Assembly: GCA_019155185.1 (NCBI GenBank)
Contig: CM032795.1
Coordinates: 11,759,795-11,823,794, forward strand
DNA length: 64,000 bases
DNA from: Beaufortia kweichowensis
Taxonomy: Eukaryota > Chordata > Actinopteri > Cypriniformes > Gastromyzontidae
Direction of reading: 5' to 3'
Positions 13,081 through 24,073 of this stretch are shown piece after piece. The number at the start of each line of letters is the position of its first letter. Positions within the stretch are counted from its first letter, which is position 1. The notes beneath the pieces were generated by a model that saw nothing but the letters and a program-made list of their open reading frames with translations, did no database searches and was not told where the DNA came from. The translations under genes were made by a program, and so were the position numbers.

Positions 13081-16000
13081 GTCAAATTCAAAAAAAGACA
13101 CCGTCGTTTTTGCGATTACGTCCGTCTTTGTTATAAGGGTTGAAAAGATGTCAAAGTAGATGCCATTTCACGCGTTTAATCGCTTTCTGAAATGTTTTAA
13201 AGTGTGACCGCGCGCGCTACTCATTTTACTCTCTCTCTCTTTTCTCCAATGCTTTGTTTTCTCGCTCTCTCTAGACATTTCTTGTTACATTTACAATACC
13301 AGTAAATTAAAATGTTATTTATGTCTTGCTAAAAAAGCAGATAATTACAAGATATATCATTCGTGCGCCTTAAGGTATCAGTATGTATATTCCTTAGGGT
13401 TCGACACCACAACGCTATAGGAAAACTTACTTGAGTACAGTTACACTTACAGTAAGGCGAAATATAACTTTATCAGGAAAATAAACTGTAGAAATGTCAG
13501 GTGGTTAGCATGTGTGATGACTAGTAACATTATCTGTACACTTGCTTGTGTTGTCAGACACAGATGCTGTAAACTCTTCCAAATTATTGGCATTATCTTT
13601 GAACATCCTGGTGTCAAAATGGCTTCACTTGACCATGCTCTGACCTGTTTAAAAGTGGTCTGGCATTGGCACGTAGTTACACTGAAACCAACTAAAGAAA
13701 GGTTCATGGAAATTCTACAAGTAAAGACCAGTAATATCCATAGCAAGCAGTTCATGAAGTTCACATTCCCGGTTACAGATCCTGTTATAAGCTGGGCTTA
13801 AAAAGAGAAAGATCAGAGGCCAAGAGCAGGTTAATTCTGTCTTTTTCCTCATACCACAGGTCAGGTGATGCAACCTAGGTACAATTGAGCATTTGAGAAC
13901 AGCCTCACAAAAGCAATATTTTGTTCACATGTTTACCTAACCAGACAGAGGTAGGGCTGGACAATGGATCTCTGATGAGATATGTTTGACTGAAGTGAAT
14001 GCCTCACAAAAACTGTAATCACAAACACTAAACAAAAAACAAAACAAGTCAAAAAGTCACAACATTTTTTACTAACATTTAACACATTCTGTGTGTGTTA
14101 TTATTAAATTATTCTTTTTCATTCACTGAACTATTTTTTAAACACAGTAAAGTGAAATTAAGTGACATTTCAAAAGTACTCTAGCTGCAAGCACTCAGTT
14201 CAGAACAGATGCTCCACTGCCTAAAGTAATATACCAGACAGTGAAATCCGTTAACAGATACCTTCATTAGACAGATAATCAGTGCTGGCATGCTAACAGA
14301 AACAACAGCAAATTAAGCACTCACAAAATAAAAATCAATGTTTTTCTTAACTTCCTTCTAATTTATCCTCCTACATCCTCTCTGGCTATTATGGATTCCC
14401 CATTAAGATATTACAGATAATGGCTTGAGATTACCGGCTGCTAGGTAGGTAAGCCAAACAATCTGAAAAAGGCTTAACATGATATGTTTATCCATTCCTT
14501 CTACTTATATCTGTGTCTATTTTTGAAAATGTTTTTAGGAATCTGGAATACAGTGTTGTGGCATCTTTAGAACCTACCAAAAGAAACCTGATTTACATTT
14601 CAGAACATGACACTGAAATTTGTGCGTGGAGTAGTCCAGTGGTAGAGCACAGGCAGAGAGGGTTTTAACTAAACACAGCGACTGAATGTGCATAACAGAT
14701 CAGAATCAGAGAGTAACACGGCATTGGCAACTATAAATGTAGATCTTCACAAGATCAGAGAAGTGCACATGGACCAACCCAAAGTCAATCAAATCTAATT
14801 TATTTAAGTCAAGTAAGCAGCTCAGGTAGATTTGACACACACACAGTTTAAGTAAACAAACATTTTGGCTCTTTATGTTGATCACAGCTGGATCGTAAAA
14901 TGCAGTTAAGGTGTATGTACATAAACATTATTTGCATGTACTCGCTCACTTTCTCACATGCATACACACACAGTAATTGGCTGGCACCAAAACAGCTAAA
15001 TCCATTACCAGAACAAATCCCAGCTAATTATATTAGCAAAGCAAATAAACATCCAATAACACAGCCACAGAAGAGAAGTCATTTGTACAAGTAAGCCCAT
15101 GCGTGTGAATTCACAGCATGATATCAACTAGTAATGCATGATTTAGGCCTATCTTTGTGTGCATGAGCAGTTGTTTGCATATGTGTGAGAGAGACACACA
15201 TTTATGAGTAGGAAAAAAAGAGAATAAATAAGATTAAACAACACACACCATCAGTATCTACCTGGTACAGGTGCCGCTCTGATGACCTCAGCAATCTGAC
15301 ATGACATACTGGTACAGTTATACACTTCATGTTGCCTTTATATTTGCTTTTCCTTCCTCTCTTTATTTCTCACGTGAGAGATCAAATGTTCCTTATCCTA
15401 TTACATCCCACACTCTCTCTGCCCTGCTTACCCTTAATCATTCTATTAATACCTTTCTATGAATAGACACGGCTCACCCGCGCAACACATTTTGCACTTA
15501 ATTAAGTGGGTGAGGACAGAGGGGTGTGTATTTATGAGTGACTGAGAGATGATATAATAAACCTCACTGTCTCTACCATATCTTTCCTGCACTCAGACAG
15601 AAAACAGATCTCCAAGATGACTGGGATTGTATGACAGTTAGGCTAGACATTTCTTTTAGATGAGAATTTTGTTGAACCTTTCCTCCATTCTACACAGAGT
15701 TACTATAATATGCAAAAATTATGCAAATCATCATACAAGTCTCACATCTGAAACAAGCCTTGTCTTCATGTGTTAGAAGGAATAAAGGAAGGAGGAGAAG
15801 ACAACCCAGCAGACAATCAACATAGCATGAATGTATTGATCTGAGAGCATTTTGAGGCTATGCGATCTAGGAAAGTATTTTTGGCAAAGCTTATAAAAAT
15901 CCACAAAGCATTTCAGGATCAGAGAGAGAGAGAGATAACTAACTAAGGGAGAGAGAGATGGGCTAACTCACTTGATTAAACACTTACAGGTTGAAAAACA

Positions 16001-18332
16001 GCTGACAGGACAGGAAGGGACAAGTAATGGATAAAGGAGGCGAGGAAATGAGAGATGGCGAAACGAGTGCCTGAATGAAACATAAAAATGACAGAGGCAT
16101 TGGGCAATGACAGCGGCTAAAGGGGAGAGGGGGAGAGGGAGGGAGAGAGAGAACAAAATTCACTAATAATATTCCCATATAAATATTTATCCCAGGTCCC
16201 AGGTGCTCTCTAGCATTATTCCACTTCAGTGTTCACCCAATTTACTAAATTACCATCAAAACACACAAAAAAATTGTATTGTATGTCTGTAGTATAGTGA
16301 ATACATTCCACAAACATTATTGTAAGCAGCATATGCTACAAGGTTGAGACTAGATGTAAACCCCAAAATATACTTTGAATATGAAATGTATGCACTATAA
16401 TATATAATGTCTAAAGAACATATTGTTATGCAGACAAAGAGGCAACAACCTTCAGGTGATTAATAAATTGCAGCGGTATGACTGTGATCCAAACTGCCTA
16501 ACTAAACAGCTTTATTCTACATATTAAAGTGCAGCGTTCATTATTCTTCCATTTAAGTGGAAAGTGCACAGATTATTTGCGATCATCTTTACCCCTTTCT
16601 ATTAAGACTACAGGAAACTGTTGCTATGGCAACTTCTACAAGTTTGCAACAGATGGACAAGGGTCTAAAACATCTTAGGGAGTTATACCAGCGAGTAGGG
16701 GTGGGTAGTATGTCCACAAACCTGATTCACAGTATGAGTAATTTTATTTTACAGTAATGATTTATACCATGATGCAGTTAGGTGAAAACCCAAACCATGT
16801 ACATTCCACAGATAATAAGCCCCTTATCCTGCCTGGGATTCCTTTTGATCTGTGTGTTTATCTTTCTCAATGTTTCTTCGTCACACTCAAAGCCACGCGC
16901 ACGTGCAGAAGCTCAAGGTTATCTTTAGAGAATGCGTGACATGACTTCCCCTTAAGTTCACATGGGTGTCCTTATGGTGTAACCACATGCGCATATCTGT
17001 CCAAAATACATTACTGCGCCACAAATAATGGGTTTTACACACAGTTATGTGTAAAAGGGTTTTTTACCAATGTGATTTCACAGTGGATATAGCTTCTAAA
17101 ACGGTCCATTGGCTTATTAAGGTTGGACTGGTTAGGAAATGCTTTTCTCTTTATTGCTCTTTGTTTGGATACAGTGCAAGTTTGATAACCAGAAAGTGTC
17201 CTAATGTTTGTCTTTGCATTCATTTTGCCCCATAGCTTATAATGCTTATTTAAGCATTAACGTCATTCTGTAAATATTTGTAAAGTTTGTGCTACTTTGC
17301 TTTAAAACAAATGGTTGGTTTGATATTTTGCGACATATTGCAATGACAACCATACATTAAGAGTGGCTTATAAAGAATACTTATAAGGGCTACTGAACAT
17401 TATGAAAAGATCCGTAATGAAGATTCCCAAGTTTCCAAAAAATTATTATTTAACAGACCACAGAATTAGCCCCATCAATACTATCCTACACACCAGATGA
17501 CAGAGTCTTAGTCTGATGATCTTAAGTGTCTGAGTCATCAATTCAAAACACAAACCCACATGCCCACTCACAGGCCGTTAAGTGCCAACCTGGCATAAAG
17601 ACATGAAGAGACCAGTGTGTGTAACATTTCAGCAGGCAGCAGGTTGACTCAGATCTTTTCTGTGGAATTCACACTTCCCTCTGTTTTTCTGTTATTTTAA
17701 CACAATGGTAAAAAATTAATCAGCGGTCGTGCTTTTGCTGTGCTGCGATGGAGCATTGTTGTTTAATTGACTGTTGAGTGTTTATTGTGATCAGACCTCA
17801 TGCTGTAATTTAGACATCACAGACGGAAGATAATCAGGCCTGACTGTAGAGTGCAGATAACACAAATCTCACACTTGCACACTCATCTGCCTGCAGTGAA
17901 ACATGGGTTACTGCATCCTCTCATGTCTAAGGAATTGTGAGGTGTCTTTTTTCAAGTATTTATGGTATTTTCTGACACTAGACTAAGGAAATAAAATGCA
18001 AACAGTGAATAAACAGATTCAAGTATAAATCTAAGTATACTGGATGTTTGTACAGAATGTGTCAATGTCAATGAATCAGTATCTTGCACAGAAACAGAGC
18101 TCACTACAAATGTTCATCACTATAACAGTAATAACAACATGAAAAACAAACAGTTTATGCTGCAATACTCTCATTGAGACGTCTCCCAAGTCCAAAGCAA
18201 TTGTAACAATTTCCTCCATGAGCATTAGGGAAACCGAGAAACATCATGCAAAATGTATCCAGACAGCAAGGTAAATGAATGTGTGAGAAATCGTCTGTGT
18301 AAATATAAAAAATGACATACATTGCACAGTAC
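13081..18332. other. DNA between the two klhl13 first exons
   Basis: AT-rich sequence that would be intron 1 of transcripts starting at the 18333 exon, otherwise upstream flank. Overlapping frames of 95 and 105 codons at 13447-13801 have no family resemblance. A full RFX X-box match lies at 16620-16633. CA-rich and GA-rich stretches occur at about 15900-16150. No RNA gene recognised. Confidence 0.55.
16620..16633. promoter_or_regulatory. RFX X-box-like palindrome
   Basis: GTTGCTATGGCAAC fits the published RFX X-box consensus (GTHNYYATRRNAAC) at every constrained position. It lies 4.3 kb upstream of the main klhl13 ATG. A match of this length can arise by chance in a genome, so binding is unproven. 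Confidence 0.4.
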
Positions 18333-18385
18333 CTGTCGTGTAGTCCTATGGACATGGTGTCTCCTCTATGCACAGGGTGGTCCAT
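18333..18385 (-). CDS. klhl13: candidate alternative first coding exon of klhl13
   Basis: On the minus strand an ATG in GGGCATGG context opens a 17-codon reading frame, MDHPVHRGDTMSIGLHDR including the split last codon, which ends exactly at a donor reading GACAG|GTACTG. The exon leaves two bases (AG), the same phase as exon 1 at 12267-12364, so splicing to the acceptor at 3012 reads HDR-SLVEDDD without a frameshift. A pyrimidine-rich acceptor (TTTCACAG) lies just upstream of the ATG at about 18413, so an additional noncoding leader exon could precede it. Alternative N-termini are known for mammalian KLHL13, but I cannot confirm that this peptide is one of them. The exon lies about 6 kb upstream of the other first exon and 130 bp from a MITE. 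It could be a chance open stretch; phase, donor and position argue against that. Confidence 0.55.
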
Positions 18386-18513
18386 GCCCAGGCACAAAAC
18401 CCCAGAACACCTGTGAAACATTAGAAGACAGACAACAACATCATGAGATGTGGAGAGAATCAAGTGAAGGAAGACAACTAGTTTATTAATCACATCACCA
18501 CATCCAAAAATGT

Positions 18514-18760
18514 ACATATGTGACCCAGTATGTGAAAACCCAGTCATTGTTTGTGATTTTCCTGTTTTGTACAAACAATCATTCTACATGTAAAGAATAT
18601 TCTGTGAGAATTTAACATTGATAAATATTTTTTGAGTAAGGTCATGTCAAAGATTGAAATCATAGTGAAATTAATAGGTGAAATCAAACTCTGATGCTTG
18701 TTATCTCAGAATTAGATTTTTAGAATTTAGCCTGGTTTTCACAGACAGGGTCACATATGT
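18514..18760. mobile_element. MITE with about 30-bp imperfect terminal inverted repeats
   Basis: The left end ACATATGTGACCC at 18514-18526 is mirrored exactly by GGGTCACATATGT at 18748-18760. The match continues with mismatches through TGTGAAAACC on the inner side. The 247-bp element has no open frame. Ends reading ATGTGACCC with an adjacent AAAACC motif belong to a short, very abundant repeat I know from cyprinid genomes. It lies about 130 bp upstream of the proposed alternative klhl13 exon. Confidence 0.8.
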
Positions 18761-19329
18761 TTCTATGCCTCTACACTTAAACCTTTGTTTTTCTGTAAAA
18801 TACATTTCTGTATTTATATTATTTGTTAATTTTATATAGGTCATTTTATAAAACATGGCATGATAGTGATGATAATTTAGGGTGAACTACTGCTTAAGTA
18901 AAGATTTGATAAAACTGCAAACAAATGACAAGAATGACATGACAGTCTTCTGTCTGAATGTGTTTGCATGTTTCATATGGCAAGCTGTCAAAACTGAATC
19001 AAGTTTGTGGAAGTGAAAATGTTAACAGGAAAACAAAAATTTGATTGCTTATGGAGTCAGATAATTGACTGATTGTTCTAAAACACACTCAGAGCGATCT
19101 TTGACAGAGTAATTAGGCAGAAACGCATTTATTGAAAGAGTTTCATTCATTTCCTCTATCTTGTAAAACAGGTTTGTTGTCTTTGTTATATTGCCTTTGC
19201 TTCCTCTCTGTCTCTGAGAGTATTTGCAGCTGAACTGCTCATGGCATGTCTATTAGTATTTAGCTGGTTATGTTATGGGGCGTTGTCCCAAACTTCAGCA
19301 TAGAAAGAAATCCATACTACACAGCAGAG

Positions 19330-19460
19330 CTATTCAGCTCGTGTCCTGGAGGGCCACCGCCCTGCACACTTCAGTCAAAAAAAAAATCAAACACACCTGC
19401 TTGTCATTTTTAAGTAATCCTAAAGACATTAATTCGTTTTTTTAGCTGCATTTGATTAGG
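19330..19460. mobile_element. fragment of a common fish MITE
   Basis: The stretch GTCCTGGAGGGCCACCGCCC, followed by CACACCTGCTTG, resembles one end of a fish repeat that carries GTCCTGGAGGGCC-type termini. The opposite end is not evident, so this is a truncated copy. Confidence 0.55.
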
Positions 19461-22286
19461 ATTTGCCTTAAATTTTTCTAGAACCTTTTAAAAAACCCAA
19501 GATTCATGATGTATTAATACAATGCTAATTTTGTGCTAGTCTTCACAGTATTATTCCAGTGAGAAAAGAAGCTGGGTTGAGAGTTGGGACAATAGTATAC
19601 AACTATATGCATCAGCCTACAAAACACAACATGTTGGTCATTCCTCTTCTGTGTTAAAATTGCAGTAAAACTATAACAATTTCATTAACAGTGTAATAAT
19701 GCATCTTTCTTCTGCTATTTAAATCTGGTGGTCGTAAAAGGACTTCAAACTACAGAAATGTGTGCTCCTGATTTGTTGAACCCCTCAGAGTAACCACAAG
19801 AAGTTACCTTTACCATATCCAGGCAACAGGGCACAGGGGCATGAAAGCACCGCACCCTGAGCCTTACCATGGAAAGAATTTCATCACTTCAATGGCTTGT
19901 AGAATTTTTCTTCATTGCCTTGGCAACCACCGTGTCTTAGCAACAGGCAGAGGTCAAGGATACAACAAGGATAAGCTTTGCTAAACAACCTGAACATTAT
20001 GAAACTTGATTTTTAGATTAAGTATTTCATCTTACAGATTAAAGAACTAACTGACTATGTCAAACACACATTTTAATGTGCTATTAAATTAGCCATTCGC
20101 CATAGCCTTTAAAAGCTAATAAAAGAGGAATTGTCATAATCTTCAATGTTAATCAAGTTCACAGTTACTCTCTTCTGACATATTGAGACATAAAAAGCAT
20201 TTAAATTGCGACAAGAAAATCTAAATGTTTGAATAGAGGGGTCAAATGGCAAGGTAACAAAATCCTTATACATACTTGATTATGAATTGCACAGTGTATT
20301 TAGAATTTTCATAACCTAGACTAATTTTCTTTCTCCCTACTCTATTAAATGGCATCAAGACACCTTGTAACCCTTTCTAAGTTCATTCCAAATTTGTGTA
20401 TACAAAACTATTGTTTTAAACAAAGTAATCAATGACTCAACCACTTCCACTGGCACTTCCAATTATTAAAACAGGAAGAATTTTTTCTTGATCTCGGTTA
20501 CATCATCTTTTAAAGCGCTGTACAAATGTGCGTCACAAAGCTGTGATCCTCTGACAGAACAAGGTAAAAATAAACCACTAGGTGTGATATTGCTATTAGT
20601 CATAAACCAACACATTTCTACACCACAAACTAGTCATTTTGTGTTCAACTAATGTTCTTTATCATCTTTTACAGTTTGCAATCTGCCTGAAAATATCACC
20701 TGCATTTCAAATGAAACACTAAAACTGTTACCTGGGATTGCGATAAAAGAAGTAGCTTTTTACATCAAATGCACATAGCACTGTTTGAAAAAGTATCATT
20801 TGTAAAATCGTGTAAAGCCTCAAGCTTGATTATAATATAATCTTTCTGGGGAAATATAGTATGTTATCCGAATGACATTCTAGCAAAAAAAGAAAAAAAG
20901 ATTACATAGGAATTTGTATTGTTTTAACTACCATATCTTAACAATGACATAAAGGGAAACGTCTTTCCTACAAGCAGTGTGGAACTGTAGTCACCAAAAC
21001 ATTAGTATTTTCATTTGTTTATGTATATATTAGTGATCAATATATCCAGTTCCAATATATCTCTATGGATGATATATATAATTGGCTGATACTTGAAATC
21101 TAAATTAGCATCTACTAAATCTTTTCATTTAACATGCATTACTGCTTTGCGTCTAAGTGGCTTTTCCTAAAGAAACAAAGACAGCGCCTGACAGGCCAAC
21201 AAAAGTTTTTGGATAAACTCAATTTCATATTCTTGACCTTATAATGTGTTCAGTTTTGATTTGATGTAAAGCTACACGCACAATAACAGTACTGCACAAT
21301 GACTGTTTATTTAGATTCATCAATTTTTCATTTCAGCCTTGTTGCTTACTCAATATTGCAATTGGCCATTAAAAAACTTTTTTGACCACTAGTGTATATA
21401 TGTATGTTGGTTCTAATGGCTAGTAAAAAAATTGTCATGTTAAACCATGTACTTCCTTCCAAAACAAAATGCAATAAAGGAAACTGCCAGGACAATAAAC
21501 AGGCAGGATGTCTGCTAAAATAAGCTTTCTGTCAGAGGCCCCTGGTATAAGGGCTTGTTTTTAGCCATCAGTGTTATGTTACTGTTGTCATGGCATATGA
21601 GCACATGGTGACCCTTTCAGCCCCCAGCTGCTTCGAATCACGCTCTTAATAATTGAGCTTATCTTTTTTCATGCTCTGATGCCCGCTGAGTATCCGGATG
21701 TCCTAAAATGAGTTGAGAAATGATCAAACGCCACAATAGGACAACTGAGGTCTTGTTATAATGTCCTCATTTGCTCTTTATAGCTGTCATACTGATGAAA
21801 TGTATATAATACATAGTACATCCAATGTATACAGAAAGTTACAGTTGGCACATATGGGCACATATAACCACTACAGCCATCCTCTTCAAAGTAGAAAGTG
21901 GATTGTGATATTATATCTGTATTATACGTAGATGTATTTTTTGTTAAGCACAAAGTACAAAAAGTAAAAGTGCTGGGAACAGCCAAAACACAAACAATAG
22001 GACTCCAACATCCACTACCACACTCCCATCCTACTACACAAAGCAACTAAAGAAAGACAAAATAACTTATGCTTAAAAGATTAAAAATAATACCTCTAAA
22101 GTATCCTATTTATTAGTAGTGCTTGCTTTTTTATCAGGGAAGTTGGAGTTAAGCCACAGACTTTGGGTTTTTGGGAGACACTTGGCGACATGTCTATTCA
22201 TGTATAAGAGGAACTGGCAAACTAACCACACACCAAACATGCCATACACCCACTATGAGGCCAGCGTGACAACCGAAAAAACTCGT

Positions 22287-22382
22287 GATTGCAGAACCAT
22301 GCTTTAGGTTTTGACCGGTCTTGAAAAGCGAACCTGTCTTTTGAAGAAATGGACAAAAACTAAAGCATGGCTCCCCAATCGC
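22287..22382. repeat. short imperfect inverted repeat, possible mini-MITE
   Basis: Left arm TGATTGCAGAACCATGCTTT (22287 onward, continuing AGGTTTTGACC) pairs with the reverse complement of the right arm at 22351-22382, whose core CTAAAGCATG is the exact complement of CATGCTTTAG. Arms are about 30 nt with about 36 nt between them. RNA from here would form a long hairpin. It could be a small fold-back repeat or a structured RNA; nothing else supports either. Confidence 0.5.
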
Positions 22383-22619
22383 AGCTCTGCTTCTGTTGCT
22401 ACATTTAGCTTCAGCTCACAACAAGCTACTTTCCGTATTGAATGACACCGGTCTTCATTTCTATCATTTAGATATGTCAGTTTACTAAATACTATATCAA
22501 ACCAATGAACTTTTAAAAACCATTTTACTTACCACAACCTCTGGAATTTACCCTTGTTTTCTTCCTAAACCCCCAAATCCACTCTACTCATGGACCTCTC
22601 TAAGTCCCTCCTCTCTTGT

Positions 22620-22800
22620 TTTTCATTGGCTGTATCCTCAAGGGAATATACGCCATACGCGCTGCTGAATGGTTTACGTTTATGTCAATCAATTCTCGAC
22701 ACTCAAAACTTCCGTTACCAAAAGAAGTTCATGGCGCAAGGATACGCGCAGTGATTGGTTGATTCTTCAGAAGTCTGGATGTGATGACTGTTGATTGGAT
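22620..22800. promoter_or_regulatory. CCAAT-box cluster in a CpG-enriched patch
   Basis: ATTGG (CCAAT on the minus strand) occurs at 22625-22629, 22754-22758 and 22794-22798 within a locally CpG-enriched stretch in otherwise AT-rich intergenic DNA. The orientation would suit a minus-strand promoter, for example for an upstream noncoding exon leading to the klhl13 exon at 18333-18385, although CCAAT boxes act in both directions. No exon was identified here. Confidence 0.3.
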
Positions 22801-23599
22801 GGTGCTGTATTAAATATCACTCTGTATGAAGCGTTTGGCATTACATTACTGTATTGTTCACAAATATCGTACTGCAAATCAATATTATCATACATTAGGT
22901 TATTATAATAATGTAAGATAAAACAATCATATTTGCGACTTGTAAGGCTATAGGGTGTAGAGAAATTAACAAATGCATGTAAATATTAAAATGAATAAGA
23001 TATATTCTAATAATTATATACTTATTTATATAGGTTTTTAAAAATTAAGTTATTATTATTAATATTAGTTATTATTTTATTCTATTTGGTTTGTGTTTTA
23101 TGCCTTACAATATGCATCGGAAACAGTAGGTGATTGAGAATTTGGAGGTGAAAAACTGAAATGCAAAAATACCCTATATGTAAACTATACATTTTATTTA
23201 TTTATTTACTTTTATATTTACTTTATGTGCACATTTACATGTATTTATTGTGCTCGCACCATATCTTTCACTCCCAAAAACATGTTGTTCTGTTTTCACT
23301 TTATAGGAACATAGCACTTCCATGGTGTTGAAAATGTATTACGTTTCTATATGTTTAATATCAGACCGCTTATGGTACAGCTTTTCAGTAACATTTATGT
23401 GGTTGTTATAGATATGACCCAATCCAACTGCACTCTCCAGTGGATGACAAGAAGAACAACAAAACAGCAGTAAAAATCTGAAGTTCTGAGATACAGATCA
23501 TAGGGAAATCATCAAACTATTAATATACCTATATATTTATGCTCATTCTCCATCCACTGCATTACCTTTCATGACAGAAGTTACAAAAACAGAGCACAA

Positions 23600-24073
23600 A
23601 ACTAAACACAGATCAGACGCTCCGCCTTTAAACCACGCGAGATTCCCTGCGAGACTTTGGTGGACGTGAGAAGACCTGTCGCCGTTTCTCTTCCTCCTAT
23701 CGGTTTGTTGTCGATCATAAATCCCGGTGGGAGATCTTCCCGATATGCGAGGATCACTGACAGTCCGTATGGATAGCTTCAGGAGGGCCTTCACATTGCC
23801 TTACCCGTTGATAGGATAAACTCAACCGCATTATCTTGCTCTAAAAGCAAAATCAACTCGTCGTCTAAAATCTTATAATCTAGGCCGTGTGTCTGACTGC
23901 ATTCAGGTGAGCGGAGCGGCCTCTTCAACAACTCATGCCATAGACACGGCAGGCGTGAGTCCACCTACGTGTCAAACATTTAGTTTCTCACCTTCTGGTT
24001 CAAAAGGGGAAGGAGTTTTCCCTTGTTTGCTGAAACTGCAGCAGCGGCGGCCTCTGTATGCAACCCGGGCTCA
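23600..24073 (+). promoter_or_regulatory. wdr44 CpG-rich promoter and 5' leader
   Basis: Composition becomes CpG-rich from about 23620 up to the wdr44 ATG at 24074, as in a vertebrate housekeeping promoter. No TATA box is obvious. The transcription start is not determinable. Open frames crossing this segment in other phases are not supported as genes. Confidence 0.5.

Larger units (their letters stand above)
18386..23600. other. klhl13-wdr44 intergenic region
   Basis: The two genes are divergently transcribed across this stretch. It contains a MITE at 18514-18760, a second repeat fragment near 19330-19460, an X-box-like site at 19914-19927, an inverted-repeat unit at 22287-22382 and a CCAAT/CpG patch at 22620-22800. 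The rest is AT-rich with no credible open frame or RNA gene; the 96-codon minus frame at 21756-22046 has no recognised similarity. Confidence 0.55.

Noticed and set aside
13447..13801. Overlapping 95- and 105-codon frames on opposite strands
   Set aside because: No family resemblance, no splice or promoter signals, and mutual overlap suggests chance; a repeat origin is possible but not shown.
14620..14660. tRNA-like A box (AGTCCAGTGGTAGAGCAC)
   Set aside because: No matching B box, anticodon arm or acceptor stem nearby; at most an old SINE fragment.
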